Assembly: GCA_023053575.1 (NCBI GenBank)
Contig: JAKZAP010000003.1
Location: forward strand, 31,998,228-32,062,227
DNA from: Branchinecta lynchi
Taxonomy: Eukaryota > Arthropoda > Branchiopoda > Anostraca > Branchinectidae
DNA length: 64,000 nt
Reading direction: 5' to 3'
Under the pieces are notes generated by a model. It was not told where the DNA came from. It ran no database searches and was given only the letters and a program-made list of their open reading frames with translations. Shown in pieces: positions 53,965 through 63,665 of the stretch (its first letter is position 1; every line of letters begins with the position of its first letter). Position numbers and translations under genes: made by a program.

Positions 53965-54210
53965 ATGTGACCCACCCAGTTGCCCACAAATCCTAAATTT
54001 TGGGCATAGTGCCCCAACGTCTGGGCATGGTGCTATTCAGATTCTCGATTTGACAGTTGACAACAGACTTGTATGGGGGTACCATGCCCTTGCTGCAGGG
54101 CATGGTGCCCCAACGTATGAGCACCATGCTCGGACATTGGGGCATGCCCAGACGTTGGGGCACCATGCCCAAACTTTCAGGATTTGTGTATGACTGGGCC
54201 CACCCTAACC
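53965..54210. mobile_element. Palindromic MITE
   Basis: Left CCCACCCAGTTGCCCACAAA and GTGCCCCAACGTCTGGGCAT mirror right ATGCCCAGACGTTGGGGCAC and ACAAATCC...CTGGGCCCACC. About 240 bp, non-coding, within cyclin H intron 1. Confidence 0.7.
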
Positions 54211-54626
54211 CACCTGAAAAGAATTTTTATTTTTGTTTCAGAGTCTCATTCAAATCAGCAATATCTTGGGGAACTGGCATTACTTTTTGGGACGTAGGTT
54301 ATTCCTAAATGTTGCTTTTTGGGTACAAATACAAGTTTTTGGGAACAGATTGTTGAAAATAACAATAAGAAAGTCTTTTATTCTGCCAAGATCACAAGAC
54401 ACATAAAGTAAAGTCCAAGTTGTTGTTGAAAAGTAATGTTGTTGGACTGTGGATCAGCCTTACCAAAAAAAATGGCTACTGTTATTGCTGGACCGCTCAA
54501 CATCCCCAAATGTGTAACAGATAAGGTTTTCAGTTCTGACAGTAGGCCTATGGTTATTCCCAGTATTTTTGCCATATAGAGTCAAGAGCCTTTTTTTTCT
54601 TGTTTTCAATTAAAATTTTTCCAAAG

Positions 54627-54823
54627 CCATCAGAGCGTGCCCAGAAGTTCTTGACGAGTGACGAAGAACGGCTGATCCTAGCTGTTTATGAAGAGAGACT
54701 GAGAGACTTTTGCAAAAAGTTCAAGCCTACAATGCCACCTTCTGTGATAGGCACAGCATTCCATTACTTCAAGAGGTTTTATGTTATAAACTCTGTGATG
54801 GACTTCCACCCAAAGGAAATTCT
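54627..54823 (+). CDS. CycH: Cyclin H, coding exon 2
   Basis: 65 codons plus two bases, starting PSERAQKFLTSDEERLILAV and covering the first half of the N-terminal cyclin box: FCKKFKPTMPPSVIGTAFHY, FKRFYVINSVMDFHPKEI. The central K-P-T-M-P-x-x-V-x-G-T-A-x-x-Y-F-K-R-F-Y block is diagnostic of cyclin H rather than other cyclins. Acceptor CCAAAG and donor GTAAGT (54824). Phase agrees with exon 1 (0) and exon 3 (2). The acceptor position is the least certain part; it sits after a long T-rich tract at 54592-54620. Confidence 0.9.
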
Positions 54824-54923
54824 GTAAGTATAGCATATCTTGACAGTAAACGAGGAGGATATTGGGGTAAATGGGGTACTTGTAGCAATGGTTCACCTTT
54901 TTTAAGAATTCGCCTGATTCAGA

Positions 54924-55420
54924 ACGTGTCCGAAAGCTCCGAAACGAACGAAAATGCTGAATTAATTCAGCATTTTATGCAGCATTTCGATTTCGGACTT
55001 AAATTTTCGCTCAATTAATGCAGCATAAAAGTCATCGAAAATTTCAGCAAGAATGCTAAATTATATGCTGAATTTTCAAGAAGAAACTGGGGAGTACGGC
55101 GATTCTCTCAGCGTTTTCGGCGGCAAACATAAAAATTCAAAAAGACAACTGACAATTCGGAAAACATTCCAAATTCTAAGCTAACTGGCGATCATGGCCA
55201 ACGAAGAAAGGAAAGATAAGAAGATAAGAAGGTTGGATATCAGTAGCTGATCCATTTTATCAGCTTTATACAGCTAATTCTTTTTTCTTCTTCTTCTTCC
55301 CGACTTAAATTTTGGTATTCTAGGTCAGAGAAGAAAAAAAGGTAACAGCTTTCGGACAAAAAGAAAAAGAAATGCAGCATTAATGCAGAATTTAAAGCAC
55401 CAAAAAGCTTTCGGACACGT
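54924..55420. mobile_element. MITE with ACGTGTCCGAAAGCT inverted ends
   Basis: 497 bp. The 15-bp ends are perfect inverted copies. Inside near the left end are palindromes AATGCTGAATTAATTCAGCATT. No target duplication is apparent. A TTCTTC run lies at 55278-55305. Confidence 0.75.
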
Positions 55421-55713
55421 CCCCAGTCTTTCCCGGAAGCTCCTTCATCCGATACACTGAGAGATCAGTTTATCATTGTTTTACCACCGAGTTAATCAAA
55501 GAAAAGCAACAGTATTTAATGCTCTTTTTACTCTTAAAACTCTTAGTAGTTATTGGAGAACTGTGTCCTCTTCTTTGGAGGACTGTTGCTATAGCAACGG
55601 AAATTCTGATCAAAGCTTTTGCTGTACTTGTGCCGTTTAAGAGTTTGATTTTGAGCATGCCAAAGCCACTTTCTTTGCATGGGAATGGTGTTAATTATAA
55701 AATGCTAGTCTAT

Positions 55714-56094
55714 ACTGTCAGAAGTTTCATAACAGACAACACAAAGATGCGCGGTTTCAACAGAGAACATGCAACAGACAACACTTGGAATGTTATCTGT
55801 TGTCGCGACAAAGGTTATGCATGATACGTTATGCATAACAAGCATTGCCAGGAAGAGCCGAAAAACACCAAAAAAGCCAAAAAAGCATCTGCTGAATTTT
55901 CGACACCGTGACGACAAACAAAAAATTCAGCAGATGCTTTTTTGGCTTTTTTGGTGTTTTTCGGCTCTTCCTGGCAATGCTTGTTATGCATAATGTTTCA
56001 TGCATAACCTTTGTCGCGACAACAGATAACATTCCAAGTGTTGTCTGTTGAAACTGCGCATCCTTGTGTTGTCTGTTATGAAACTTCGGACAGT
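55714..56094. mobile_element. Foldback element with ~180-bp arms
   Basis: Arms of about 180 bp (55714-55900 and 55925-56094) are nearly perfect inverted copies: AGAAGTTTCATAACAGACAA, TTGGAATGTTATCTGTTGTC, GCATTGCCAGGAAGAGCCG and AAAAAGCATCTGCTGAATTT recur in reverse. The central spacer is about 25 bases. It would form a long RNA hairpin when the cyclin H pre-mRNA is transcribed. Confidence 0.9.
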
Positions 56095-56268
56095 GTAGTA
56101 ATTCAAGACTACTATCAGGTCAAGCTTTCTAGGCTGAGCGCCTGAGAAAGGCTGAATTTAGGTACTACCGATGCAGGTACGTGGGTAGGCTACTTGAAAG
56201 TTAATATTTCAGCTATCGTTTGAACTCTTTTTTACCTTGTATTACTTTTTTTTAATCTATGCATTATT

Positions 56269-56700
56269 TTACTTGCAGTTATAGCGTTCTTGTTTGAAAA
56301 TTCTAGTGCTATTTTTTATGGGAAGAATTTTTTGGGAAAAAAGTTTAGTTAAAGGACAAGTTAATGAAGAGTACCAAGTATCATCCGTATCTGTAGGACT
56401 TCCGCTGACATTGCCTGCAGAAAACTCAATCCAAATACGAAATAGTGTTTCCAAGCTATGATTTTTGCTCCATTTTGCATCTGTCCTTATTTCAGTACTG
56501 AACAATTTTAGAAATGAACAAATGTCTCCAATCAACCCTTCTTTTGGAATATTTTTCAACCAGTTAAGCCCAAACGTATATCTAGAAGAAATTCCAATAC
56601 GATCCGGCCAGCGCTGTACAAGATTTGAATGAATTGCGCTTTTTGTCTTGGAGTCTGCATGTGCAAACCTCCAGAAACGAACATCCCTATTGTGAAAACG
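56269..56700 (-). CDS. Unidentified ORF antisense in cyclin H intron 2
   Basis: Open for 143 codons on the minus strand to a TAA at 56269, without an ATG in the first third. Content is protein-like: RFWRFAHADSKTKSAIHSNL, QRWPDRIGISSRYTFGLNWL, KNIPKEGLIGDICSFLKLFS, SLETLFRIWIEFSAGNV. A candidate acceptor (TCTTGTACAG) lies before RWPDRIG at about 56612, and an upstream minus-strand interval near 56815-56905 (ATPLQTIGLYRKWETNLT) has splice-like borders. It could be the last exon of a gene within the intron or an element relic. Family not recognised. Confidence 0.35.
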   Translation of the reverse strand, partial: RFHNRDVRFWRFAHADSKTKSAIHSNLVQRWPDRIGISSRYTFGLNWLKNIPKEGLIGDICSFLKLFSTEIRTDAKWSKNHSLETLFRIWIEFSAGNVSGSPTDTDDTWYSSLTCPLTKLFSQKILPIKNSTRIFKQERYNCK

Positions 56701-56904
56701 TCACGCTCAGGAGAAGAATGCTCTCCGTGGCCATGTCTGTAAATGCATTCTCCATGGTGTGTTCAAGTATGGTTTCGTTGTTCAGGTGTACGTTAAAAAG
56801 AAAAGAAGTGCTTCTTCGTCATTTGTACCTTGAAAACAATGCAAAGAATTGACGACAGTTAAATTTGTTTCCCATTTGCGATATAATCCAATTGTCTGTA
56901 ATGG

Positions 56905-57222
56905 AGTAGCCTACAAAAAGAAGAAAAGAACAGTAAATGTACATGCAATAGACTCAAGCGACAGGCTACATATCACATACCTGCATACAGATATAGGGGA
57001 CATCCACATCAGCTGCAAATCAGTAAGGTAACAAAAAAAAATAGACTAAATTACTACAGTCTTCTGGGCTGGCCTGCGGATTAGCCTAAAGGTTTGAGGC
57101 GGCTGTTATGTTTCACTTGCACAACGATGTAATTCCCGATGACAGCTTGAACAGTGATAATGATGATCGTTCCTATTGGATGTCAAAGTCAGTCTAGTAG
57201 GCTACACTAAGCCCTTTTTTTA
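56905..57222. other. Unassigned intronic DNA
   Basis: Plus-strand frame 56849-57031 includes RTVNVHAIDSSDRLHITYLH but cannot be assigned. Nothing else seen. Confidence 0.3.
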
Positions 57223-57715
57223 ACCATGCTTAAACGCTAGGAAATGCTGGCCACCAGTATTGTGTTTTCTGGGCTATTTGGTTACGAAAGCACTGTATAC
57301 TGGTAGCCCCTGGGAAATTGGTGGTACACATTCGTATGACTGAGTGCCATGCTTGCCCCTGCCAGCATGTTTGAGCATGGGTATAAAAGAGGGCCTAGTT
57401 GACTAGACTGGTCGAACTCAGGGCATACCAATCGTCTCTCCAGGGGTGGGATTTCCTATGTTCCACAAGGGGATTATTCGGTGTGAGAAGAAATGTGGAC
57501 CCGTGTTGAGCGGAATTTCCGTTGTAGCTTTAGAAAGTGACTCCTAAGTCGCAGTTTTCCTAGAGGCGTTTTTCCGTGCTCCCACAAACAGGTTGTGGGT
57601 CGATTGTGGCTCGAATAGAGCGTTTCCGCGTCCTTATATGCGGCCCACAAGTGTGTTTCCGCAACTAACAAGATTTTTGTGACACGTTTTGTGGCTCAAA
57701 CTCGACAACAACTTA
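57223..57715 (+). repeat. 493-bp unit with TATA box, copy 1
   Basis: Begins CATGCTTAAACGCTAGG and ends GACAACAACTTA. It is nearly identical to 60222-60720, and its last ~95 bases also recur at 59019-59104. It contains GGTATAAAAGAGGGCC (57380). Family A is attached directly to its right end. Confidence 0.85.
57382..57389 (+). promoter_or_regulatory. TATA box in the duplicated unit, copy 1
   Basis: TATAAAAG within GGGTATAAAAGAGGG, a strong match to the metazoan TATA element; no downstream gene is identified. Confidence 0.45.
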
Positions 57716-57721
57716 CATCTT

Positions 57722-58935
57722 TTTGGGATCCCAAAACGTAAGTGGAGGGATACCTATGACATCGCAAAAGTTGTCCGTCCGTCCGTCTGTCCGTCCGTCT
57801 ATCCGTCCGTCCGTCCGTCTGTCCGTCCGTCTGTAAGCACGATAACTCTCGAAGGGAATGAGATATTTTGATGAAACTTGGTGTGAGGATTCGTTGGGTC
57901 GTCGGACCAGTCAAGTTCGTAGATGGGCTTTGTAGCCCTACATTTAGGGGTGGGGGAGGGGGTTCAAATTAAGGGGCAAACAAAATATTTTGAAACAGCT
58001 AATGTGATAGTCGATTATGGGGTAAGAAGACATGCTGAGCACGATGGTGAAAAGTATTTTGTCATCGGACGAGTAGTTCGCCCGGAATCTGGCCAAAACC
58101 GGAAAAAATGTTAAAAGTAAAAGTTTTATTTGAAGTTGATTAGATGTTCGATTTAGGGGTAGGAAGACATGCTGAAGACGATGGTGAAAACCATTTTCTC
58201 GACGGACAAGTAGTTCGCCCGGAATCCGGCCGAAACCGGAAAGTTTGTTAAAATTAGAAGTTTTATTTCGAGTTGATCAGATATTCGATTTAGGGCAAGA
58301 AGACATGTTGAACACTTATGTGAAAACAATTTTCTACTCGGACATGTAGTTCGCCCGGAATCTGGCGAAAACCGGAAAGTTGGTTAAAAGTAAAAGTTTA
58401 ATCTGAAGTTGATTAAATGTTTGATTTATGGGTAAAAAGACATGCCGAACGCGATGGTGAAAATCATTTTCTCGCTGGACAACTAGTTCGCCCGGAATCC
58501 GGCCAAAACCGGAAAATTTGTTAAAAGCAAAAGTTCGATTAGATGACAGATTAAGGGTTAAGAAGAGAGGCTGAGTCCGTTTATGACAATGGTTTTTACC
58601 CGGACATATAATTATTCCGGAATCCGGTTGGAACCAGATTTTTTTTTAGGTCAAACTTTTATTCAAATTTGATTAGATGTTCTTTTATAGGGATAAGGAG
58701 ATACGCTGGTTTTGTTTCTGTATTTTCTTTTTTGCCGGACTAGTAGTTCGCTCGGAAATCGGCAGGAAGTCTCGGTCAGTATTGTCAAAATAGATATGGC
58801 TTATAGAGGTATATCTGAACTTGGTTTTCTCTGATGATTAGCCTGTCCAAGACTGGACCTGGCGAATACAAGACTCGATTGTCTGAATCAAATATTAGAT
58901 TTTTGGGATCCCATCGACACCTTTGGTCTTGTTTT
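57722..58935 (+). mobile_element. Family A element, complete copy
   Basis: Both ends present (GGGATCCCAAAACG at 57725; CCTTTGGTCTTGTT at about 58922-58935, with CGACACC variant). Units of ~137 bp at 58070-58600. Confidence 0.9.
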
Positions 58936-59121
58936 TAATAAATGTATCTTTACTCTCTACTCTACTCTTTCAGATCTTTAGAAAATCTTCTAACCACCTG
59001 AAAAACTTACGTCAGTTTTCATATGCGGCCCACAAGTGTGTTTCCGCAACTAACAAGATTTTCTTGACACGTTTTGTGGCTCAAACTTGACAACAACTTA
59101 CCGAGGTGATTAAAAACTCAA

Positions 59122-60219
59122 CATCTTTTTGGGATCCCAAAACGTAAGTGGAGGGATACCTATGACATCGAAAAGTTGTCCGTCTGTCCGTCCGTCCGTC
59201 TGTCCGTCCGTCTGTAAGCACGATAACTCTCGAAGGGAATGAGATATTTTGATGAAACTTGGTGTGAGGATTCGTTGGGTCGTCGGACCAGTCAAGTTCG
59301 TAGATGGGCTTTGTAGCCCTACATTTAGGGGTGGGGGAGGGGTTTCAAATTAAGGGGCAAACAAAATATTTTGAAACAGCTAATGTGATAGTCGATTATG
59401 GGGTAAGAAGACATGCTGAACACGGTGGTGCCATTTTGTCACCGAACATGTAGTTCGCCCGGAATCCGGTCAAAACCGGAAAGTTTGTTAAAAGTAAAAG
59501 TTTTATTCTAAGTTGATTAGGATTTATTCTAAGTTGATTAGGAAGACATGCTGAAGACGATGGTGAAAACCATTTTCTCGACGGACAAGTAGTTCGCCCG
59601 GAATCCGGCCCAAACCGGAAAGTTTGTTAAAAGTAAAAGTTTTATTATAAGTTGATTAGATGTTCGATTTAGGGGTAGGAAGACGCGCTGAACACGGTGG
59701 TGAAAACTATTTTCTTGACGGACAAGTAGTTCGCCCGGAATCCGGCCAAAACCGGAAAATTGGTAGAAGTTAAAGTTTTATTTCTAGTTAATTAGACAAC
59801 CAATTTAGGGGTAAGAAGAGATGCTGAATCCGTGTGTGACAATCATATTTTACCCAGACATATAGTTCGACCGGAATCCGGCTGGAGTCGGAAAATTTGT
59901 TATAAGTTAAATTTTTCTTTGAAGTTGATTAGATGTTCATTAGTGGGGAAAGAAGATACCCTGAGTTCATTTTTGAGCTTTCTTTTTTTCGCCGGACAAT
60001 TAGTTCTGGAGTTTGGCCGAAATCGGGAAATTGGCGGTAGTGGCAGGAAGTTTTTCTCAGATGATTAACTATTTGGCCTTAATCTGTTTTTGAATTTTAA
60101 TTGTAAAAATGTTCTGGCGATGACTGGGTCTGGCGATGACTGGATCTGGCTAAGACAAAACCCAGTTGTCTGTATCAGATATTGAATTTTTGGGATCCCA
60201 TCGAAACCTTTGGTCTTGT
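59122..60219 (+). mobile_element. Family A element, complete copy
   Basis: Very similar to the previous copy, including the flank CATCTTTTT at its left. One unit is deleted around 59520 (duplicated words TTCTAAGTTGATTAGGA). The right end runs directly into the second TATA-bearing unit. Confidence 0.9.
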
Positions 60220-60221
60220 TT

Positions 60222-60720
60222 TAATCATGCTTAAACGCTAGGAAATGCTGGCCACCAGTATTGTGTTTTCTGGGCTATTTGGTTACGAAAGCACTGTATA
60301 CTGGTAGCCCCTGGGGAATAGGTGGTACACATACGTGTGACTGAGTGCCATGCTTGCCCCTGCCAGCATGTTTGAGCATGGGTATAAAAGAGGGCCTAGT
60401 TTACTAGACTGGTTGAACTCAGGGCACACCAATCGTCTCTCCAGGGGTGGGATTTCCTGTGTTCCACAAGGGAATTATTCGGTGTGAGAAGAAATGTGGA
60501 GCCGAGTTGAGCGGAATTTCCGTTGTAGCTTTTGAAAGTGACTCCTAAGTCGCAGTTTTCCTAGAGGCGTTTTTCCGTGCTCCCACAAACAGGTTGTGGG
60601 TCGATTTTGGCTCGAATAGAGCGTTTCCGCGTCCTTATATGCGACCCCACAACTGTGTTTCCGCAACTAACAAGATTTTCGTGACACGTTTTGTGGCTCA
60701 AACTCGACAACAACTTACCG
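60222..60720 (+). repeat. TATA-bearing unit, copy 2
   Basis: Nearly identical to 57223-57715; TATAAAAG at 60383-60390. Unlike copy 1 it continues on its right into unique DNA (ACATCTTTTTTGCATGGAAT), so it probably shows the state before family A was attached. Confidence 0.85.
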
Positions 60721-60968
60721 AGATGATTAAAAACTTAACATCTTTTTTGCATGGAATGGTAAGGACGAAAACCATGAGTTCTATTAATTGAGCTTTTACA
60801 TGACTTTTATTTATATATTCAGACATTTGCAATTACCGCCCAAAAATAGAAAAAGCGGCGTTTCCGCGAGTTTCAACTTGTGGCTCGGCTGTGTGGCATA
60901 CAATCGTCGTTCCACGACAAACACTCAGAAGTATGTGGCACACAATTGTTGTCACGGAAAAACGTCTT
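60566..60968. mobile_element. MITE with GGCGTTTTTCCGTG-type ends
   Basis: Left AGGCGTTTTTCCGTGCTCCC and right (reverse complement) AGACGTTTTTCCGTGACAAC. TAG lies at both borders. The copies at 57223 and 59019 contain only left pieces of it, so the 60.2-kb unit holds the complete element. Confidence 0.65.
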
Positions 60969-61016
60969 AGGTCGCACGTTGTTCACATCAGTTGTGAACT
61001 AGGCTTTATTTTTTAG

Positions 61017-61218
61017 GGTAACATGCGTCTACCTCGCGGCCAAAGTTGATGAGTTTAACATTTCAATCCATCACTTTGTTGCCAACGTCCGAGGAGATAA
61101 AGAGAAAGCGTCTGATATCATTTTGAACAATGAACTTCTCTTAATGCAGCAGCTTGGTTACCATCTTACTATCCACAACCCATTCAGACCTATTGAAGGA
61201 CTTATGATTGACATTAAG
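61017..61218 (+). CDS. CycH: Cyclin H, coding exon 3
   Basis: The split Leu codon (CT/G) joins exon 2 to VTCVYLAAKVDEFNISIHHF, then VANVRGDKEKASDIILNNEL, LLMQQLGYHLTIHNPFRPIE and GLMIDIK. K-V-D/E-E-F-N at the end of the first cyclin-box helix set and the I-H-N-P-F/Y-R-P-x-E-G motif are cyclin H signatures. Acceptor TATTTTTTAG (61016), donor GTTGGT (61219). The second cyclin box and C-terminal helix, about half the protein, lie beyond this exon and were not found before 64000, so the gene is incomplete in this window. Confidence 0.9.
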
Positions 61219-61940
61219 GTTGGTGTTTTTTTTTCCAGTTTACGTGTTAGCTCACCAGCTATGTCGGATTTTCGAGAAGAAAGGGGCTTCTGTAGCGATA
61301 TTAAAGGTACATTGATTCGGAGTTGGCCTAAAGGATCGGAACCCGGGATTGAGACATTCATCTCTTTGGAAGGTGGCAGCAACATCAACCACTCGGCGAG
61401 CCATTCGGCCCATCCACCTTTTCTATCAGCTCGATTCAATTAATACCAAGTTCTGTCAGTTCCCTCATCAATTAACCCGTTTTAGATTTTCTCTGATTGC
61501 CGAGCCACAGACTGTCGACCCATTAAGACGCTACTACTTTGTGATGTGACCTTTCTTTCAGTCCCCCCGTCTCTCCATGGTGCTTAAATTATGCATTCAT
61601 ATATATATATATTAAAGGTTCTTCAGACATCAAAGTCGATATCGGAAAATAACACCGAGGCGGTCATTGAAAAATATCTACCGAGCCGAAGGGGAGGTTG
61701 ATTTTAAATGGCCATCGAGGTTGTTATTCTGATATGAACTGAGATGGAGGTATGTTAACTATTATAACGTTTTCGAACGGATTTTTTGTTTAGGTAGTAG
61801 CCTAATCAGTCTTCTTTGCTTGGTAGTACTTATTTGCTACTTTTGTAGTGAATTTTTGTTTAGGTGAAATGGCAACTCTAGCCTACTATTGAAATTTGAA
61901 AATGACTACTATTGTGACCCGTGCATTTCCTTATCCAACA
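61219..61940. other. Cyclin H intron 3, unassigned part
   Basis: No further cyclin exon recognised. Overlapping frames at 61123-61443 on both strands show no family. (AT)n at 61592-61610. Confidence 0.45.
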
Positions 61941-61945
61941 CCATC

Positions 61946-63261
61946 TTTTTGGGATCCCAAAACGTAAGTGGAGGGATACCTATGACATCGCAAAAGTTGT
62001 CCGTCTGTCCGTCCGTCCGTCTGTCCGTCCGTCTGTAAGCACGATAACTCTCGAAGGGAATGAGATATTTTGATGAAACTTGGTGTGAGGGTTCGTTGGG
62101 TCGTCGGACCAGTCAAGTTCGTAGATGGGCTTTGTAGCTCTACATTTAGGGGTGGGGGAGGGGATTCAAATTAAGGGACAAACAAAATATTTTGAAACAG
62201 CTAATGTGATAGTCGATTACGGGGTAAGAAGACATGCTGAACACGATGGTGAAAACCATTTTGTCATCGGATAAGTAGTTCGCCCGGAATCCGGCCAAAA
62301 CCGGAAAGTTTGTTGAAAGTAAAAGTTTTATTTGAAGTTGATTAGATGTTCGATCTAGGGGTAGGAAGACATGCTGAAGACGATGGTGAAAATTATTTTC
62401 TCGACGGACAAGTATTTCGCCCGGAATCCGGCCCAAACCGGAAAGTTTGTTGAAAGTAAAAGTTTTATTTGAAATTGATTAGATGTTCGATTTAGGGGTA
62501 GGAAGACATGCTGAAGACGATGGTGAAAACTATTTTCTCGATGGACAAGTATTTCGCCCGGAATCCGGCCCAAATCGGAAAGTTTGTTGAAAGTAAAAGT
62601 TTTATTTGAAGTTGATTAAATGTTCGATTTAGAGGTAGGGAGACATGCTGAAGACGATGGTGAAAACTACTTCGACCGGAATCCGGCCCAAACCGGAAAG
62701 TTTGTCAAAATTAAAAGTTTTATTTGGAGTTGATTAGATGTTCGATTCAGGGCAAGAAGACATGCTGAACACTTATGTGAAAACAAGTTTCTACCCAGAC
62801 ATGTAGTTCGTCCGGAATCCGGCCAAACCGGAAAACTGTTGGAAGTCAAAGTTTTATTTCTAGTTGATTAGATAAGCGATTTAGGGGTAAGAAGAGATGC
62901 TGAGTCCCTGTGTGACAATCGTATTTTACCCGGACATATAGTCCCTGATTTCGTCTTTGAGCTTTCTTTTTTCGCCGGACAAGTAGTTCTGGAGTTCGGC
63001 CGGAACCGGGAAATTGGCAGAAGTGGCAGGAAGTTTTCGTCAAAACAGATATGACTTATAGGGGTAAACACACATGCTGAATCCAAATCTGAACTTGGTT
63101 TTCTCAGGTGATTAGCTATTTGGCCTTAATCTGTTTCTGAATTTTAATTGTAAAAATGTTCAAGGAGTCTGGCGCAGACTGGATCTGGCTAAGACAAGAC
63201 CCAGTTGTCTGGATCAGATATTGAATTTTTGGGATCCCATCGAAACCTTTGGTCTTGTTCA
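61946..63261 (+). mobile_element. Family A element, best-preserved copy
   Basis: Reference copy: left end GGGATCCCAAAACG (61952), microsatellite 62000-62036, conserved block to 62270, units starting at 62281, 62418 and 62555 (period 137), right-hand block with CTGAACTTGGTTTTCTCAGG and CAAGGAGTCTGGCGCAGAC, and right terminus ending at 63261. Frames through it (for example 62146-62436 and 62355-62573) are the same unit read repeatedly, not a gene. Confidence 0.95.
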
Positions 63262-63284
63262 TTTGTGTCGAAGAAGATGCCATC

Positions 63285-63455
63285 TAGTGGCTAGCTTGAT
63301 AGATAGAATTTATCAAGGCGGGTTATTAGAGAGAAAGAATTAATCAACCTTAAACCGGTATTGCCACCGGTTGCAGAATTCTGCAATTTGTAGATGGCTT
63401 GATAGATAGAATTTATCAAGGCGCGTTATTAGAGAGAAAGAATTAATCAACCTTA
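63285..63455 (+). repeat. Local tandem duplication with palindromes
   Basis: A block with TTGATAGATAGAATTTATCA and GTTATTAGAGAGAAAGAATT occurs at 63288-63345 and 63391-63455. The piece between (AAACCGGTATTGCCACCGGT, CAGAATTCTGCAATTTGT) recurs at 63911-63951. Confidence 0.8.
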
Positions 63456-63665
63456 AAGGACCCCTCTTACTTAGTCTGCCTTTTATGATATACCTAGCTC
63501 CCATGAACAATCACAAGCTTCGAAAATCCCCATCTTTCTCCATTGTTTAGTTTTGTGCCTACGAACTTTTAGCGTTTTTTCGGATGTGCCGAGTTTTGCC
63601 TGTCACACAACGCGAAGTTTGCCAGAATCCTCCGTGTCCGCTGACGACTCTTTCACATATAAGGA
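63455..63665 (+). repeat. Family H repeat
   Basis: Second copy of the repeat at 32940-33145, sharing TTAAAGGACCCCTCTT, ATACCTAGCTCCC and CCATCTTTCTCCATTGTTT. Confidence 0.75.

Larger units (their letters stand above)
50940..54626 (+). other. Cyclin H intron 1
   Basis: Begins GTAAGG and ends in a pyrimidine-rich run then CCAAAG. Contains two family D copies and a palindromic MITE; otherwise AT-rich unassigned DNA (50940-51660, 52800-53960). Confidence 0.8.
54824..61016 (+). other. Cyclin H intron 2 (6.2 kb)
   Basis: GTAAGT to TTTTTTAG. Holds at least seven insertions, including two family A copies, a foldback element and two copies of a TATA-bearing unit. Confidence 0.9.

Noticed and set aside
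57223..60720. The two TATA-bearing units as LTRs of one retrotransposon
   Set aside because: They lack TG...CA ends, no flanking duplication matches, and the DNA between is family A, not gag/pol.
61249..61443. Next cyclin H exon after TTTTTTTTTCCAG at about 61239
   Set aside because: The acceptor looks good but the translation (LRVSSPAMSDFREERG) has no similarity to the second half of cyclin H.
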